Assembly: GCA_029222685.1 (NCBI GenBank)
Contig: JARHVB010000085.1
Coordinates: 186,001 to 250,000, forward strand
DNA length: 64,000 bases
Source: Terripilifer ovatus
Lineage (GTDB): Bacteria; Pseudomonadota; Alphaproteobacteria; Rhizobiales; Beijerinckiaceae
Direction: 5' to 3'
In this document: in pieces, positions 25,407 through 34,187 of the stretch
How positions within the stretch are numbered: position 1 is the stretch's first letter
Layout: each line of letters starts with the position of its first letter
Position numbers and translations under genes: made by a program
The notes under the pieces: model-generated
The model's database searches: none
Told to the model about the DNA's origin: nothing
What the model saw: only the letters and a program-made list of their open reading frames with translations

Positions 25407-26651
25407 CTACAACGGCGCCTCGGCCAGCTTGCGTTCCATGTCCGGAAAATCCTGCGCGAACATTTTCGCCGTCTCCGCGCGCAGGCGCGGTGCCACATGT
25501 TCGGCGAACAGCTTCATGCTCTTGCGCGCATGCTCGGCCTTCATATTGCCGATGTGGAACTGGATGAGCAGGTTGCCGACCTTGGCCTCCTGCACCAGCT
25601 CCAGGATGGCGCGATAGACCGTCTCCGGACTGCCGACGAGGATGGATTGCGCCTTGCGCAATTCTTCCCAGTCTTTCACGTCGCCCAGCATCGGCTGGCC
25701 CGGCGTCGAATGCTGGAGATATTGCCGGAAGTCGGCGGTCGTCATGTTGGGAATGCCGGGCCCCGCAGTCATCGAGCGGCCCTCCTGCCGCAGATGCCCC
25801 TTGAAGCAATTCTTGATGAAATAGAAAATGCCTTCCTGCGACTCCTGCTGCGCCTGTTCGTCAGTCTCGGCCACATAGACCGACATCAGAATGCCCATGC
25901 GGAACGGGTGATAAGTCTCGCCGTGTTCTTCCAGCACTTTGGCGAACTGGACGCGTCCCTTGGCGAGTTCGGCGCCGTGCTGGCGCGACGACAGGAAGTA
26001 GCTGTAGCCGCGCTTGGCCACCTGCGCCATCGTCTCGCGCGAGCGCGAGCCCGGAATCCAGATCGGCGGATGCGGCGTCTGCGTCGGCTGCGGCCACGGG
26101 TTCACATAGCGCATCGGGTAATGCTTGCCCTCGAAGGCGAAAGGCCCGCCGCGTGTCCACGCCGCATGAATGAGGTCGACCGCTTCCCAGAACTGCTCGC
26201 GCTGGATAGCAGCCGGCGTGTCGTAGTTGAACGTTTCCTGGCCGGCACCTGGCGCAAAGCCTGCTACGACCCTGCCATCTGACATATTGTCGAGCATGGC
26301 GTATTCTTCCGCCACGCGCAGCGGGTTCATGTGCAGCGGCAGCAGATTGGCGAGCACGATGATCTTGGCGCGCGTCGTGCACTGGGTCAGCGCGGCGGCG
26401 ATCAGGTTTGGCGCCGGCATCAGGCCGTAGATATTCTGGTGATGCTCGTTCAGCACCATGCCGTCGAAGCCGAGGACGTCGGCCTGTGCGAGCTGGTCGA
26501 TATATTCGCGCAGCAGTCCCTTGCTGCGCACCGGGTCCCATAAGGTGTTCGGAACGGTGATCCAGCCGCTGTCATACTTCTCGTCGAAATCCGGCGGCAG
26601 GTACGGATAGGACATGAAATGCCAGGCGAAGAGTTGGACAGGGCGTTCCAT
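25407..26651 (-). CDS. LLM-class flavin-dependent oxidoreductase
   Basis: A 414-residue luciferase-like monooxygenase (TIM-barrel, FMN or F420 type; FMN expected here). Typical stretches are GFDGMVLNEHHQNIYGLMPAPNL (about residues 59-81), ANLLPLHMNPLRVAEEYAMLDNMSDGRVVAGFAPG and PIWIPGSRSRETM. The gene lies 16 bp after an alpha/beta hydrolase on the same strand, so they are co-transcribed. A second LLM gene is upstream. Such pairs usually oxidise small organic compounds with a separate flavin reductase; the substrate is unknown. Confidence 0.9.
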   Translation of the reverse strand: MERPVQLFAWHFMSYPYLPPDFDEKYDSGWITVPNTLWDPVRSKGLLREYIDQLAQADVLGFDGMVLNEHHQNIYGLMPAPNLIAAALTQCTTRAKIIVLANLLPLHMNPLRVAEEYAMLDNMSDGRVVAGFAPGAGQETFNYDTPAAIQREQFWEAVDLIHAAWTRGGPFAFEGKHYPMRYVNPWPQPTQTPHPPIWIPGSRSRETMAQVAKRGYSYFLSSRQHGAELAKGRVQFAKVLEEHGETYHPFRMGILMSVYVAETDEQAQQESQEGIFYFIKNCFKGHLRQEGRSMTAGPGIPNMTTADFRQYLQHSTPGQPMLGDVKDWEELRKAQSILVGSPETVYRAILELVQEAKVGNLLIQFHIGNMKAEHARKSMKLFAEHVAPRLRAETAKMFAQDFPDMERKLAEAPL

Positions 26652-26667
26652 CGGCGTTTCCTCTTGA

Positions 26668-27474
26668 TTATTGGTGCTTCAAGGCACCTTCGGGCACGAG
26701 CTTGCAACGGCGGAGAAATGCGATCATCGCCGTGTCGAAGCCGGCCGCATCCTCGATGCAGCAGGCGTGGCCGGTGTTCGGCAGCGTAAATTGGTCGGCG
26801 CCGGGAATGAGCGAGGCGGTGAGTTTGCCTGCCTCCAGCGATTCGTCATATTCGCCATTGATGACCAGGGTCGGCACCTTCACGCCAGGCAGCCGGTCGG
26901 TCATGTCGAAATTGCCGCGGGCGCGGAAGATCTGCGAGATGCATTTCGACGACAGGTTCTGCGAATTCTCGACGAAGAGATCGAGCAGCCATTTGCCGCG
27001 CGGCGTGTCAGCGAAGCCCGGCGCCACATAGCCGCGCATCAGGGTCATCATGTGCGGGCCGGGATCCTGCGGGTCGAAGCCTGCGACGATGCGCTCGGGA
27101 TCGCGCGGCCCGCTGCTCGATCCGCCGACGAGCACCACGGCCTGCGTCATCTGCGGGTGCTCGATCGCCATCAAGAGCGCGATGCCGGAGCCGACGCTGA
27201 CGCCGGCAAAGATGGCGCGGTCGATCCCCTCGTCGGCGCAGACGCCGAGCACGTCATTCATCATGTCGCGCAAGGTGAACGTGGTTTCAGGCTTGTCGGA
27301 CAGGCCGTAGCCGCGCAGGTCGATGGCGATGACCCGGTAGAACGGCGAGAACCGCGCCACCTGATGCAGCCACAGCCGCCGGTCGAACGGATTGGCGTGG
27401 ATGAGGACGAGGGGCGGCCCATCGCCATGCACCTCGTAATGAATCCTGAGGCCGTTTTTCGAACTGTAGGGCAT
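26668..27474 (-). CDS. Alpha/beta hydrolase
   Basis: A 268-residue alpha/beta hydrolase. HANPFDRRLW carries the oxyanion segment, GVSVGSG holds the nucleophile Ser (about residue 93), an acid is expected in NGEYDESL and the catalytic His in LPNTGHACCIED. The closest general types are ring-cleavage C-C hydrolases and enol-lactonases. It lies between two LLM oxidoreductase genes on the same strand and probably acts on a product of one of them. The ATG is at 27472-27474. Confidence 0.87.
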   Translation of the reverse strand: MPYSSKNGLRIHYEVHGDGPPLVLIHANPFDRRLWLHQVARFSPFYRVIAIDLRGYGLSDKPETTFTLRDMMNDVLGVCADEGIDRAIFAGVSVGSGIALLMAIEHPQMTQAVVLVGGSSSGPRDPERIVAGFDPQDPGPHMMTLMRGYVAPGFADTPRGKWLLDLFVENSQNLSSKCISQIFRARGNFDMTDRLPGVKVPTLVINGEYDESLEAGKLTASLIPGADQFTLPNTGHACCIEDAAGFDTAMIAFLRRCKLVPEGALKHQ

Positions 27475-27509
27475 GGTTGGCTCGTGGTGCTGTATGGCTT
27501 CAATCTCGG

Positions 27510-27630
27510 TGTGTCATTCCCGCCAAGCGAAGCGCAGAGCGGGAATCCAGAGGCAACGTCAACGTTCTGGACTTCCGCCTTGGCTCCTGGATTCCCGCTC
27601 GCACACTGCGGCGCGTCGGGAATGACACCT
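27510..27630. repeat. Dispersed palindromic repeat, family B (copy 1)
   Basis: A 121-bp element bounded by gtgtcattcccg and cgggaatgacacc, with inner inverted segments agcgggaatccag and ctggattcccgct. The left 46 bp are identical to the copy at 46443-46564. It lies between the alpha/beta hydrolase start (27474) and the end of the upstream LLM gene (27651). Confidence 0.85.
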
Positions 27631-27650
27631 AGACAAGTCCGGCATACTCT

Positions 27651-28766
27651 CTAGGCCAGCGCCCGCTCGGCCTGGGGCGCTGCCGCCCGCAGCCGCGGCG
27701 CGACGTCCTTCGCCAGCAGGGTCAGGGATTCGCGCTCCCATTCGGCGTTCGGTCCGCTCCAGTCCATGCCCGAGATCAGCAGGGTGCCGAACGGCCCGGC
27801 CTGCGCGCGCAGGGCCGCGAGCTTCGCGGCCACCGTGTCTGGCGAACCGTAGATGACGCGCGCATCGATCATGCTCTCGATCGTCAGGTCGCTGTCGGGC
27901 ATGGCCGGGTCGGACTTCAGCGCCGCCAGGCGGCCGAGGCCTGAGAGCACCGTGTGCATGTGATGGAAGAAATGCGCGAAGGAGCTGCGCTTGTCGTGCA
28001 GGCGCGCACGTGCTTCCGCGTCGCTGCCGGCGACGAAGACGCTGCGCACCACCCGCCAGTCACGGCCTTCTGCCGGCTTGCCGTATTCGAGGCGGCCCTC
28101 CTGGAACATCTTCCAATGGTTGCCGACAAGCGACTGGTCGATCAGCCCGCTCGTCAGCGGCAGATAGCCCCGCGCGGCGCCAAGCCGGATGGTCGAGGAA
28201 TTGGCACTCGCCGCGGGAATGACGATATCGGGCCGGGGCGACCGGTAGGGCTTGGGCATGAAGCCGAAGCCGATATCGCGATTGACCGACTTGTCGATAT
28301 CGATCGTCCAGAACTCGCCCTTGAAGTTATAGGGAGGGTCCTGCGACCAGATCTTCTGGATCATGTCGAGGGATTCGATCAGCATGCGCTGGCGAACCTT
28401 CTCGTCCGGCACTCTGAACAATTGGAAGTCGGAGCCGAGGCTGCCGGTGCCGGCGCCGAAGATCAGCCGGCCCTTGCTCATGTGATCGAACTGCGCCAGT
28501 TCGGCGGCGATCACCGCCGGATGCCGGTTCGGGAGGTTGAGCACGCCCGGCGCGAAGGTCAGGTTCTTCGTCTGGTTGACAAGGCTCGCCATGAACATCA
28601 GCGGCGAGGGCAGCGGCTCGCTGACGGCGGAAAAATGCTCGCCGACCCAGAGCTCGTTGAAACCGAGTTCGTCGAGCAGCAGCGCCTTGGTGTAATCCTC
28701 GTCGATGACGTCGTGCAGCGCGCGCCCCACCGGGTGCAGCGGCATCATGAACATTCCCAGGCGCAT
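27651..28766 (-). CDS. LLM-class flavin-dependent oxidoreductase
   Basis: A 371-residue luciferase-like monooxygenase, distinct from the one at 25407. It shows LLDELGFNELWVGEHFSAVSEPLPSPLMFMASL (about residues 30-62), the strand FAPGVLNLPNRHPAVIAAELAQFDHMSKGRLIFGAGTG and a C-terminal YGSPDTVAAKLAAL helix typical of the class. A GGAGGAAG site precedes the ATG at 28764-28766. It lies between mmsA and the hydrolase/LLM pair on the same strand, separated by repeats on both sides. Substrate unknown. Confidence 0.9.
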   Translation of the reverse strand: MRLGMFMMPLHPVGRALHDVIDEDYTKALLLDELGFNELWVGEHFSAVSEPLPSPLMFMASLVNQTKNLTFAPGVLNLPNRHPAVIAAELAQFDHMSKGRLIFGAGTGSLGSDFQLFRVPDEKVRQRMLIESLDMIQKIWSQDPPYNFKGEFWTIDIDKSVNRDIGFGFMPKPYRSPRPDIVIPAASANSSTIRLGAARGYLPLTSGLIDQSLVGNHWKMFQEGRLEYGKPAEGRDWRVVRSVFVAGSDAEARARLHDKRSSFAHFFHHMHTVLSGLGRLAALKSDPAMPDSDLTIESMIDARVIYGSPDTVAAKLAALRAQAGPFGTLLISGMDWSGPNAEWERESLTLLAKDVAPRLRAAAPQAERALA

Positions 28767-28833
28767 TGGCTTCCTCCGCCGATCTGGATTTTCGGCAAGG
28801 CTAGCAGGTTTGCTGGGACAGAGCGAGGCCCAT

Positions 28834-28977
28834 AGGGTGTGCTGAGATTCACGTCAGACCGAGCCGAAAATGGTGGTTCTCGAGAACCGGAGCGGAGCGT
28901 ACTTTACGTACGTGAGCACCGGAAGCGCAGAGAACCGCCATTTGCAGGCCGGTATCACGTGAAGATCAGTGCACCCT
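28834..28977. repeat. Dispersed palindromic repeat, family C (full copy)
   Basis: A 144-bp nested palindrome. Outer arms agggtgtgctgagattcacg and cgtgaagatcagtgcaccct are inverted; inside, gaaaatggtggttctc faces gagaaccgccattt around a core with tacgtacgtgagcaccgg. The outer arms alone occur at 1424-1477. The right end overlaps the TAG stop of mmsA. Confidence 0.8.
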
Positions 28978-30472
28978 AGTTCATCGTCGGGATGACGAAG
29001 CTGGCGCCATCCTTGACGCCGCTCGGCCAGCGCGAGGTGACCGTCTTGGTCTTGGTGTAGAAGCGGATCGAATCCGGCCCGTGCTGGTTGAGATCGCCGA
29101 AGCCCGAGCGCTTCCAGCCGCCGAACGTGTAATAGGCGATCGGCACCGGGATCGGCACATTGACGCCGACCATGCCGACCTGCACGCGCGCCGAGAAGTC
29201 TCGCGCCGCATCGCCGTCGCGGGTGAAGATGGCGACGCCGTTGCCGTATTCATGATCGTTGCACAGGCGCAGGGCGTCTTCATAGGCGTTGGCGCGAACG
29301 ACCGAGAGAACGGGACCGAAAATCTCTTCCTTGTAGATGCGCATATCGGGTTCGACATGGTCGAACAGGCAGCCGCCCAGATAGAAGCCGTTCTCATAGC
29401 CCTGCATCCTGAAGCCGCGGCCGTCGACCACCAGCTTGGCGCCTTCCTTGATGCCGAGATCGACATAGGACTTCACCTTGTCGAGGTGAGCCTTGGTGAC
29501 GAGCGGGCCATAGTCGGCGCTCGAATCCGTCGAGGGGCCGATCTTGAGCGATTCGACCCGCGGGATAAGCCGCTTCACCAGTTCGTCCGCCGTTGCCTTG
29601 CCGACCGGCACCGCGACCGACACCGCCATGCAGCGCTCGCCGGCCGAGCCGTAGCCGGCGCCGATCAGCGCGTCGACGGCCTGGTCCATGTCGGCGTCGG
29701 GCATGATCACCATATGGTTCTTGGCGCCGCCGAAACATTGCACGCGCTTGCCGCTGGCGCATCCGCGCGCATAGACATATTCGGCGATGGAGGTGGAGCC
29801 GACAAAGCCGATGGCCTTGATGTCGGGGTCGTCGAGCAGGGCGTCGACGGCTTCCTTGTCGCCGTTCACCACGTTGAGAATGCCCGGTGGCAGGCCGGCC
29901 TCGATCATCAGTTCGGCCAGTCTGAGCGGTACGCCGGGATCGCGTTCCGACGGCTTGAGAATGAAGGCATTGCCGCAGGCGATGGCCGGCGCGAACTTCC
30001 ACATCGGAATCATCGCCGGGAAGTTGAACGGCGTGATGCCGGCGACGACGCCGAGCGGCTGGCGCATCGAATAAATGTCGATGTTGGGGCCGGCGCCCTC
30101 GGTATATTCGCCCTTCATCAGGTGGGGAATGCCGATGGCGAATTCCACCACTTCAAGTCCGCGCTGAATGTCGCCCTTGGCGTCGGCAACGGTCTTGCCG
30201 TGCTCGCGCGCCAGCAATTGCGCCAGCGCATCGTAGTCGCGGTTGAGCAGCTCGACGAATTTCATCATCACGCGGGCGCGCCGCTGCGGATTGGTCGCGG
30301 CCCAGGCCGGCTGCGCGGCCATCGCGTTTTCGACGGCGGCGCGGACTTCGGCTTTCGACGCCAGCGGCACCCTCGAAATGGTTTCGCCGGTCATCGGTTC
30401 GAAAGCGTCGGCAAAGCGGCCGGAGGTTCCTTTGACGTGCTTGCCGCCGATGAAATGGGTTGTTTCCTGCAT
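28976..30472 (-). CDS. mmsA: CoA-acylating methylmalonate-semialdehyde dehydrogenase
   Basis: A 498-residue aldehyde dehydrogenase of the MmsA/IolA type, which converts methylmalonate semialdehyde (or malonate semialdehyde) with CoA and NAD to propionyl-CoA (or acetyl-CoA) and CO2. The N-terminus HFIGGKHVKGTSGRFADAFEPMTGE is characteristic. The catalytic Cys is in GYGSAGERCMA (about residue 282) and GFVGSTSIAEYVYARG is the nucleotide-binding turn. It belongs to valine or inositol breakdown or to beta-alanine-type routes. The ATG follows a gagaggaag site. LLM and hydrolase genes follow on the same strand. Confidence 0.93.
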   Translation of the reverse strand: MQETTHFIGGKHVKGTSGRFADAFEPMTGETISRVPLASKAEVRAAVENAMAAQPAWAATNPQRRARVMMKFVELLNRDYDALAQLLAREHGKTVADAKGDIQRGLEVVEFAIGIPHLMKGEYTEGAGPNIDIYSMRQPLGVVAGITPFNFPAMIPMWKFAPAIACGNAFILKPSERDPGVPLRLAELMIEAGLPPGILNVVNGDKEAVDALLDDPDIKAIGFVGSTSIAEYVYARGCASGKRVQCFGGAKNHMVIMPDADMDQAVDALIGAGYGSAGERCMAVSVAVPVGKATADELVKRLIPRVESLKIGPSTDSSADYGPLVTKAHLDKVKSYVDLGIKEGAKLVVDGRGFRMQGYENGFYLGGCLFDHVEPDMRIYKEEIFGPVLSVVRANAYEDALRLCNDHEYGNGVAIFTRDGDAARDFSARVQVGMVGVNVPIPVPIAYYTFGGWKRSGFGDLNQHGPDSIRFYTKTKTVTSRWPSGVKDGASFVIPTMN

Positions 30473-30581
30473 GGTTCTTCCTCTCGCTCCACGCTTTGTA
30501 GGGCATGATACCGAAAGTTGAAACCCGGTTTTCGGTTGGGGAACGCCAAACCAAATGGCATGCTCGCCGGATGTTCGCCTG

Positions 30582-31826
30582 TCAGAACCGGTCGGCGAGG
30601 CGCTGCAGATGTGATGCGACCCGCGGCATTCGCAGCGACCCGGCGAGAATGACCGCGGAAAGCAGTTGTGGGCGCAGACGCGGCGTCAGCTCCGGACTGC
30701 GATTTTTCGGCATTGCATTCAGGTCGACCTGGTTCCCGTTCCAGGACACGGACCTGCCCGAGAATGCACTGCAATACAGCACCGGCAGAAGCGCATCGCG
30801 CAGGACGACCGCCGGCAGGCTGGTCCAGGCCAGCGGCCAGCCCGCAATACGGGCCAGCAGAAGCTCCGGAACATACCACACGCCCAGCAGTCCCGCGCCC
30901 GCCAGCAGCGGCGACCAGCCGAGTTCGACGGCGACGAAGAGCACGGCGGCCACCGGCGGCAGCACGCCGCTGAAGATTTCGGGCGCGAACAGCACCGGGA
31001 AACTGGCGCGGCGCAGACGCGCCCAGCGCAGATGGCGGTTCCAGACCTGCCTGAACGTCCGGTGGCCGAGCGGCTGCGGGTAGGGCGGTCCCGCAACGGC
31101 GATGTCGGCCGCCTTCGACCGCATCATCTTGGTCGAGGCCGCGTCCTCTGCCGGTTCGCTGGCAAGTGTCTCGAACCCACCGCGTTCCAGATCGCGGCGG
31201 CGGAACATCAGCGATTTGCCCTGGGCAAAGCCGAAGCCCAGCGTGTCGACCGCATATTGGATGCGCGCCTGATAGGTGTTCAGCATGGCGCATTCCACAT
31301 GCGCCCAGAAGCCTTGCGGGCTGGCGCCGAAGGCTGGCGACGTCACCATGCCGGCACCGTCGCGCCACGAGGCCATCAGCCTGTGCAGGTAGTCTGCCCC
31401 GACCAGCAGATTGCTGTCGGTGAAGACGACAATGTCGTAGCGCGCAGCACGCCAGCCGCTGGCCATGTTGTTGAGTTTCGGATTCGAACCCAGCCGTTCG
31501 GCGCCGATCAAAAGGCGCGCTGGAATCTCGGGGTGCTTGGCGATGGCGGCACGCGCCAGCCCGACGATCGGATCATCGGCATCGGCAACGCAGAACAGCA
31601 CTTCGTATTCGGGCCAGTCGATGGCGAATGTCGCCTCCAGCGTCTGCGCCGAGAAGGTCTCGAGGCCGCACAGCGGTCGCACGATCGAGATGCCGGGATG
31701 TGGGCCGCTTACGGCAGCGGGCCGCGCCCCCGGCGGGCAACGCACAATCGCAATGGCGGTGCTGACCAGTTGGATCGCTACCAGAACGGCAACGAAGACG
31801 ATTGCAAGCAGAACCTCGATCGACAT
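30582..31826 (-). CDS. GT21-type glycosyltransferase (ceramide glucosyltransferase/HpnI-like)
   Basis: A 414-residue membrane glycosyltransferase with an N-terminal helix, a GT-A domain and C-terminal membrane segments. Motifs are SIVRPLCGLE, the DAD pair in FCVADADDPI, FTDSN, and QVWNRHLRWARLRR as the Q/RXXRW motif of ceramide glucosyltransferases. Likely products are glycosylceramide-like or hopanoid glycolipids; HpnI is a close relative, but no hopanoid genes are nearby. The start at 31824-31826 (MSIEVLLAIVFVAV) begins the first helix. It is divergent from the LpxH-like gene at 31939. Confidence 0.85.
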   Translation of the reverse strand: MSIEVLLAIVFVAVLVAIQLVSTAIAIVRCPPGARPAAVSGPHPGISIVRPLCGLETFSAQTLEATFAIDWPEYEVLFCVADADDPIVGLARAAIAKHPEIPARLLIGAERLGSNPKLNNMASGWRAARYDIVVFTDSNLLVGADYLHRLMASWRDGAGMVTSPAFGASPQGFWAHVECAMLNTYQARIQYAVDTLGFGFAQGKSLMFRRRDLERGGFETLASEPAEDAASTKMMRSKAADIAVAGPPYPQPLGHRTFRQVWNRHLRWARLRRASFPVLFAPEIFSGVLPPVAAVLFVAVELGWSPLLAGAGLLGVWYVPELLLARIAGWPLAWTSLPAVVLRDALLPVLYCSAFSGRSVSWNGNQVDLNAMPKNRSPELTPRLRPQLLSAVILAGSLRMPRVASHLQRLADRF

Positions 31827-31938
31827 GCCTGACAGCAATACCGATTCGGGTTGACGGCAATATGACGCCATCTGTCACGAAAGTGAGACACAAATCACGC
31901 ATCAGCACAGCCATGGCTCATGACAGCGAGATTGTCTC

Positions 31939-32739
31939 ATGGCGAATTCAAGGCACGTAAGAGCGCTCTTCCTGTCGGATGTGCATCTAGGGACGCGCGG
32001 TTGCCACGCCAACGATCTGCTCGATTTCCTCAAGGTCTACGAGGCCGACACGATCTATCTCGTCGGCGACATCGTCGATGGCTGGCGTCTTCGGCAGAGC
32101 TGGTACTGGCCGCAGAGCCACAACGACGTCGTGCAGAAAATGCTGCGCAAGGTGCGCAAGGGCGCCAGGGTCATCTACGTTCCCGGCAATCACGACGAGT
32201 TCTTCCGCGATTATGTCGGCTCGAATTTCGGCGGCATCGAGATCGAGGAAGAGACGATCCATGAATGCGCCGACGGCCGGCGCATGCTGATCCTGCACGG
32301 CGACAAATTCGATACGGTCGTGCGCAACGTGCGCTGGCTCGCCCTGCTCGGCGACTGGGCCTATGATTTAGCCATCTGGCTGAACGGCCATATCGCCCGC
32401 GTGCGCCGCTATCTCGGCCTGCCGTACTGGTCGTTCTCGCAATGGAGCAAGGACAAGGTCAAACGCGCGGTGAGCTTCATCGTCGCCTTCGAAGAGGCCG
32501 TGGTGACGGACGCCAAGCGCAACGGCGTCGACATGGTCATGTGCGGCCACATCCACAAGCCGGTGATCAAGACGATCGACGGCGTCCTCTACATCAACAC
32601 CGGCGACTGGGTCGAATCATGCTCCGCTGTGGTCGAGCATGCCGACGGCAAGATGGAGCTGATCCACTGGCACGATGTCGCCGCAGAATATTCGATCGTC
32701 GACGATGAGCCGGCCCTGGCGCAGGAGCTGGCTGTTTAA
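31939..32739 (+). CDS. UDP-2,3-diacylglucosamine diphosphatase-like metallophosphoesterase
   Basis: A 266-residue calcineurin-like phosphoesterase of the LpxH-related family. The metal-site motifs are complete and in order: SDVHLG (about residue 14), GDIVDGW (about 41), GNHDEFF (about 81), HGDKFD (about 120) and GHIHKP (about 199). LpxH hydrolyses UDP-2,3-diacylglucosamine to lipid X in lipid A synthesis; relatives at loci like this one, next to glycolipid glycosyltransferases, may act on other pyrophosphate-linked lipids. It is divergent from the GT21 gene and faces the GT4 gene at 32943. Confidence 0.87.
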   Translation: MANSRHVRALFLSDVHLGTRGCHANDLLDFLKVYEADTIYLVGDIVDGWRLRQSWYWPQSHNDVVQKMLRKVRKGARVIYVPGNHDEFFRDYVGSNFGGIEIEEETIHECADGRRMLILHGDKFDTVVRNVRWLALLGDWAYDLAIWLNGHIARVRRYLGLPYWSFSQWSKDKVKRAVSFIVAFEEAVVTDAKRNGVDMVMCGHIHKPVIKTIDGVLYINTGDWVESCSAVVEHADGKMELIHWHDVAAEYSIVDDEPALAQELAV

Positions 32740-32760
32740 CGAGACCGAGCCTCAGCCTCT

Positions 32761-32897
32761 CCGTCATGCCCGCGCTTGTCGCGGATGTCCACGCCGTGAC
32801 GCTTCATCGATATTGCAGAAGAGCTCTATGGCGCAGGTATTTCTTTAGCATGACGCGAACCACGGCGTGGGTGCCGGGCACAAGGCCGGGCATGACG
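32761..32897. repeat. Dispersed palindromic repeat, family D (copy 1)
   Basis: A 137-bp element bounded by ccgtcatgcccg and cgggcatgacg, with inner inverted gtccacgccgtg and cacggcgtggg. This sequence type is common between Bradyrhizobium-like genes. It lies between the convergent LpxH-like and GT4 genes. A shorter relative is at 54552-54616. Confidence 0.75.
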
Positions 32898-32942
32898 CGG
32901 TGGAGAGACGATGGTTCCTGAAAGTTATCGATCTCAGATCAT

Positions 32943-34115
32943 TCAAGATCGCTTCGTCACGCGGCTGTCGGTCAGCGCCGTCTCAAGAATGCCGATGAAG
33001 CTGCGGGCGCTGTGCTCCAGCGAATGCATGGCGCCGACCCTGCGGCACACGGCACGGTCGATGGCAAGCGCCGAGAGCGCTGCTTCCCGCAGATCCTCGC
33101 TCATCACGCCACACGCCTCACCAGCGAAGATCGCGCGGGCGCCTTCCGATGGATAACATGCCACCGGCGTGCCGGCGGCCAGCGCTTCCGCCATCACGAG
33201 ACCATAGGTGTCGGTGCGGCTTGGAAACACGAAGACATCGGCGCAGCGGTAGATGGCGCCGAGTTCGACGCTCGGCAACTCGCCGAGAAAGCGCGCGTCC
33301 GGATAACGCTGTTCGAGCGCATCGCGCGCCGGGCCGTCGCCAGCGACAAGCTTGCTTCCCGGCAGATCGAGGTCGAGGAAGGCCTCGAGATTCTTCTCGA
33401 CCGCCAGACGCCCGGCGAACAGGAACAACGGCCTCGGCAGATCGAGCTCAGCCGCTGGCCCGTTGGCAAACGTGTCGACATCGGTGCCGCGCCGCCACAG
33501 CACCGTGCGTGAAAAACCGCGCGCGGCGAGTTCAGCGGCAAGGCCCGATGTTGCCGTCATCGTCGCCATGGCGCCGTTGTGAAACCAGCGCAGGGCTGCA
33601 TAGGTCCATCGTGGCCGAATAATCGGCCAGCGCGCCGAAATATATTCGGGGTAGCGCGTGTGATAGCAGGTGGTGAAGGGAATGCCCCTGGCACTGCAAT
33701 GCAGCCGCGCCATCAGGCCCAGCGGCCCTTCCGTGGCGATATGGACGATGTCCGGATTGGCGGCAGCGATCTTTTTCGCCACGGAGCGGGGCGTGGCCAG
33801 CGCCAGCTTGATGCCCGGATAGGACGGCATCGGCAGCACGCGATAGCCTTCCGGCGTCAGCAGATGCAGATCGACGCCGTACCAGGGCAGTTCGCGCGCC
33901 AGCCATTCGTAGGTGCGCGCCACGCCGTTGATCTGCGGCCGCCAGGCGTCGGTGACGATCAGCAGGCGTAAGCGGGCAGGCGAGCGGGTCTGGCGGAAAA
34001 CGGACGGTAGACGCTCCGCCGTGCGCAAAATCCCTGCAGACAGGACCTCTGCGGAGAACACCCCCGCAGGCATGACGCCGGCGGCCAGGGTCGCGTGAGC
34101 GGTTGGGCAGCCCAT
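32943..34115 (-). CDS. GT4-family glycosyltransferase
   Basis: A 390-residue GT-B glycosyltransferase of family GT4, similar to MgtA/SqdX-type lipid glycosyltransferases. Features are LRLLIVTDAWRPQINGVARTYEWLARELPWYG (about 49-80), HIATEGPLGLMARLHCSARGIPFTTCYHTRYPEY, LFLFAGRLAVEKNLEAFL and FPSRTDTYGLVMAEALAAGTPVAC with the conserved donor-site Glu. The start is uncertain: ATG at 34113-34115 gives an unusual 48-residue leader, and ATG at 34071-34073 is an alternative. With the GT21 and LpxH-like genes it forms a glycolipid set. Confidence 0.87.
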   Translation of the reverse strand: MGCPTAHATLAAGVMPAGVFSAEVLSAGILRTAERLPSVFRQTRSPARLRLLIVTDAWRPQINGVARTYEWLARELPWYGVDLHLLTPEGYRVLPMPSYPGIKLALATPRSVAKKIAAANPDIVHIATEGPLGLMARLHCSARGIPFTTCYHTRYPEYISARWPIIRPRWTYAALRWFHNGAMATMTATSGLAAELAARGFSRTVLWRRGTDVDTFANGPAAELDLPRPLFLFAGRLAVEKNLEAFLDLDLPGSKLVAGDGPARDALEQRYPDARFLGELPSVELGAIYRCADVFVFPSRTDTYGLVMAEALAAGTPVACYPSEGARAIFAGEACGVMSEDLREAALSALAIDRAVCRRVGAMHSLEHSARSFIGILETALTDSRVTKRS

Positions 34116-34187
34116 CCCGTAGATCTCCGGTGGGAGCAGTCAGGATGTCCAACATCAGATTCGCGCGTCGATACGATGACAGAGAAC

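Noticed and set aside
25254-28977. Clustered palindromic repeats considered as a CRISPR array or insertion sequence
   Set aside because: The copies belong to different families, are not evenly spaced, have no spacers, and no cas or transposase gene is present.
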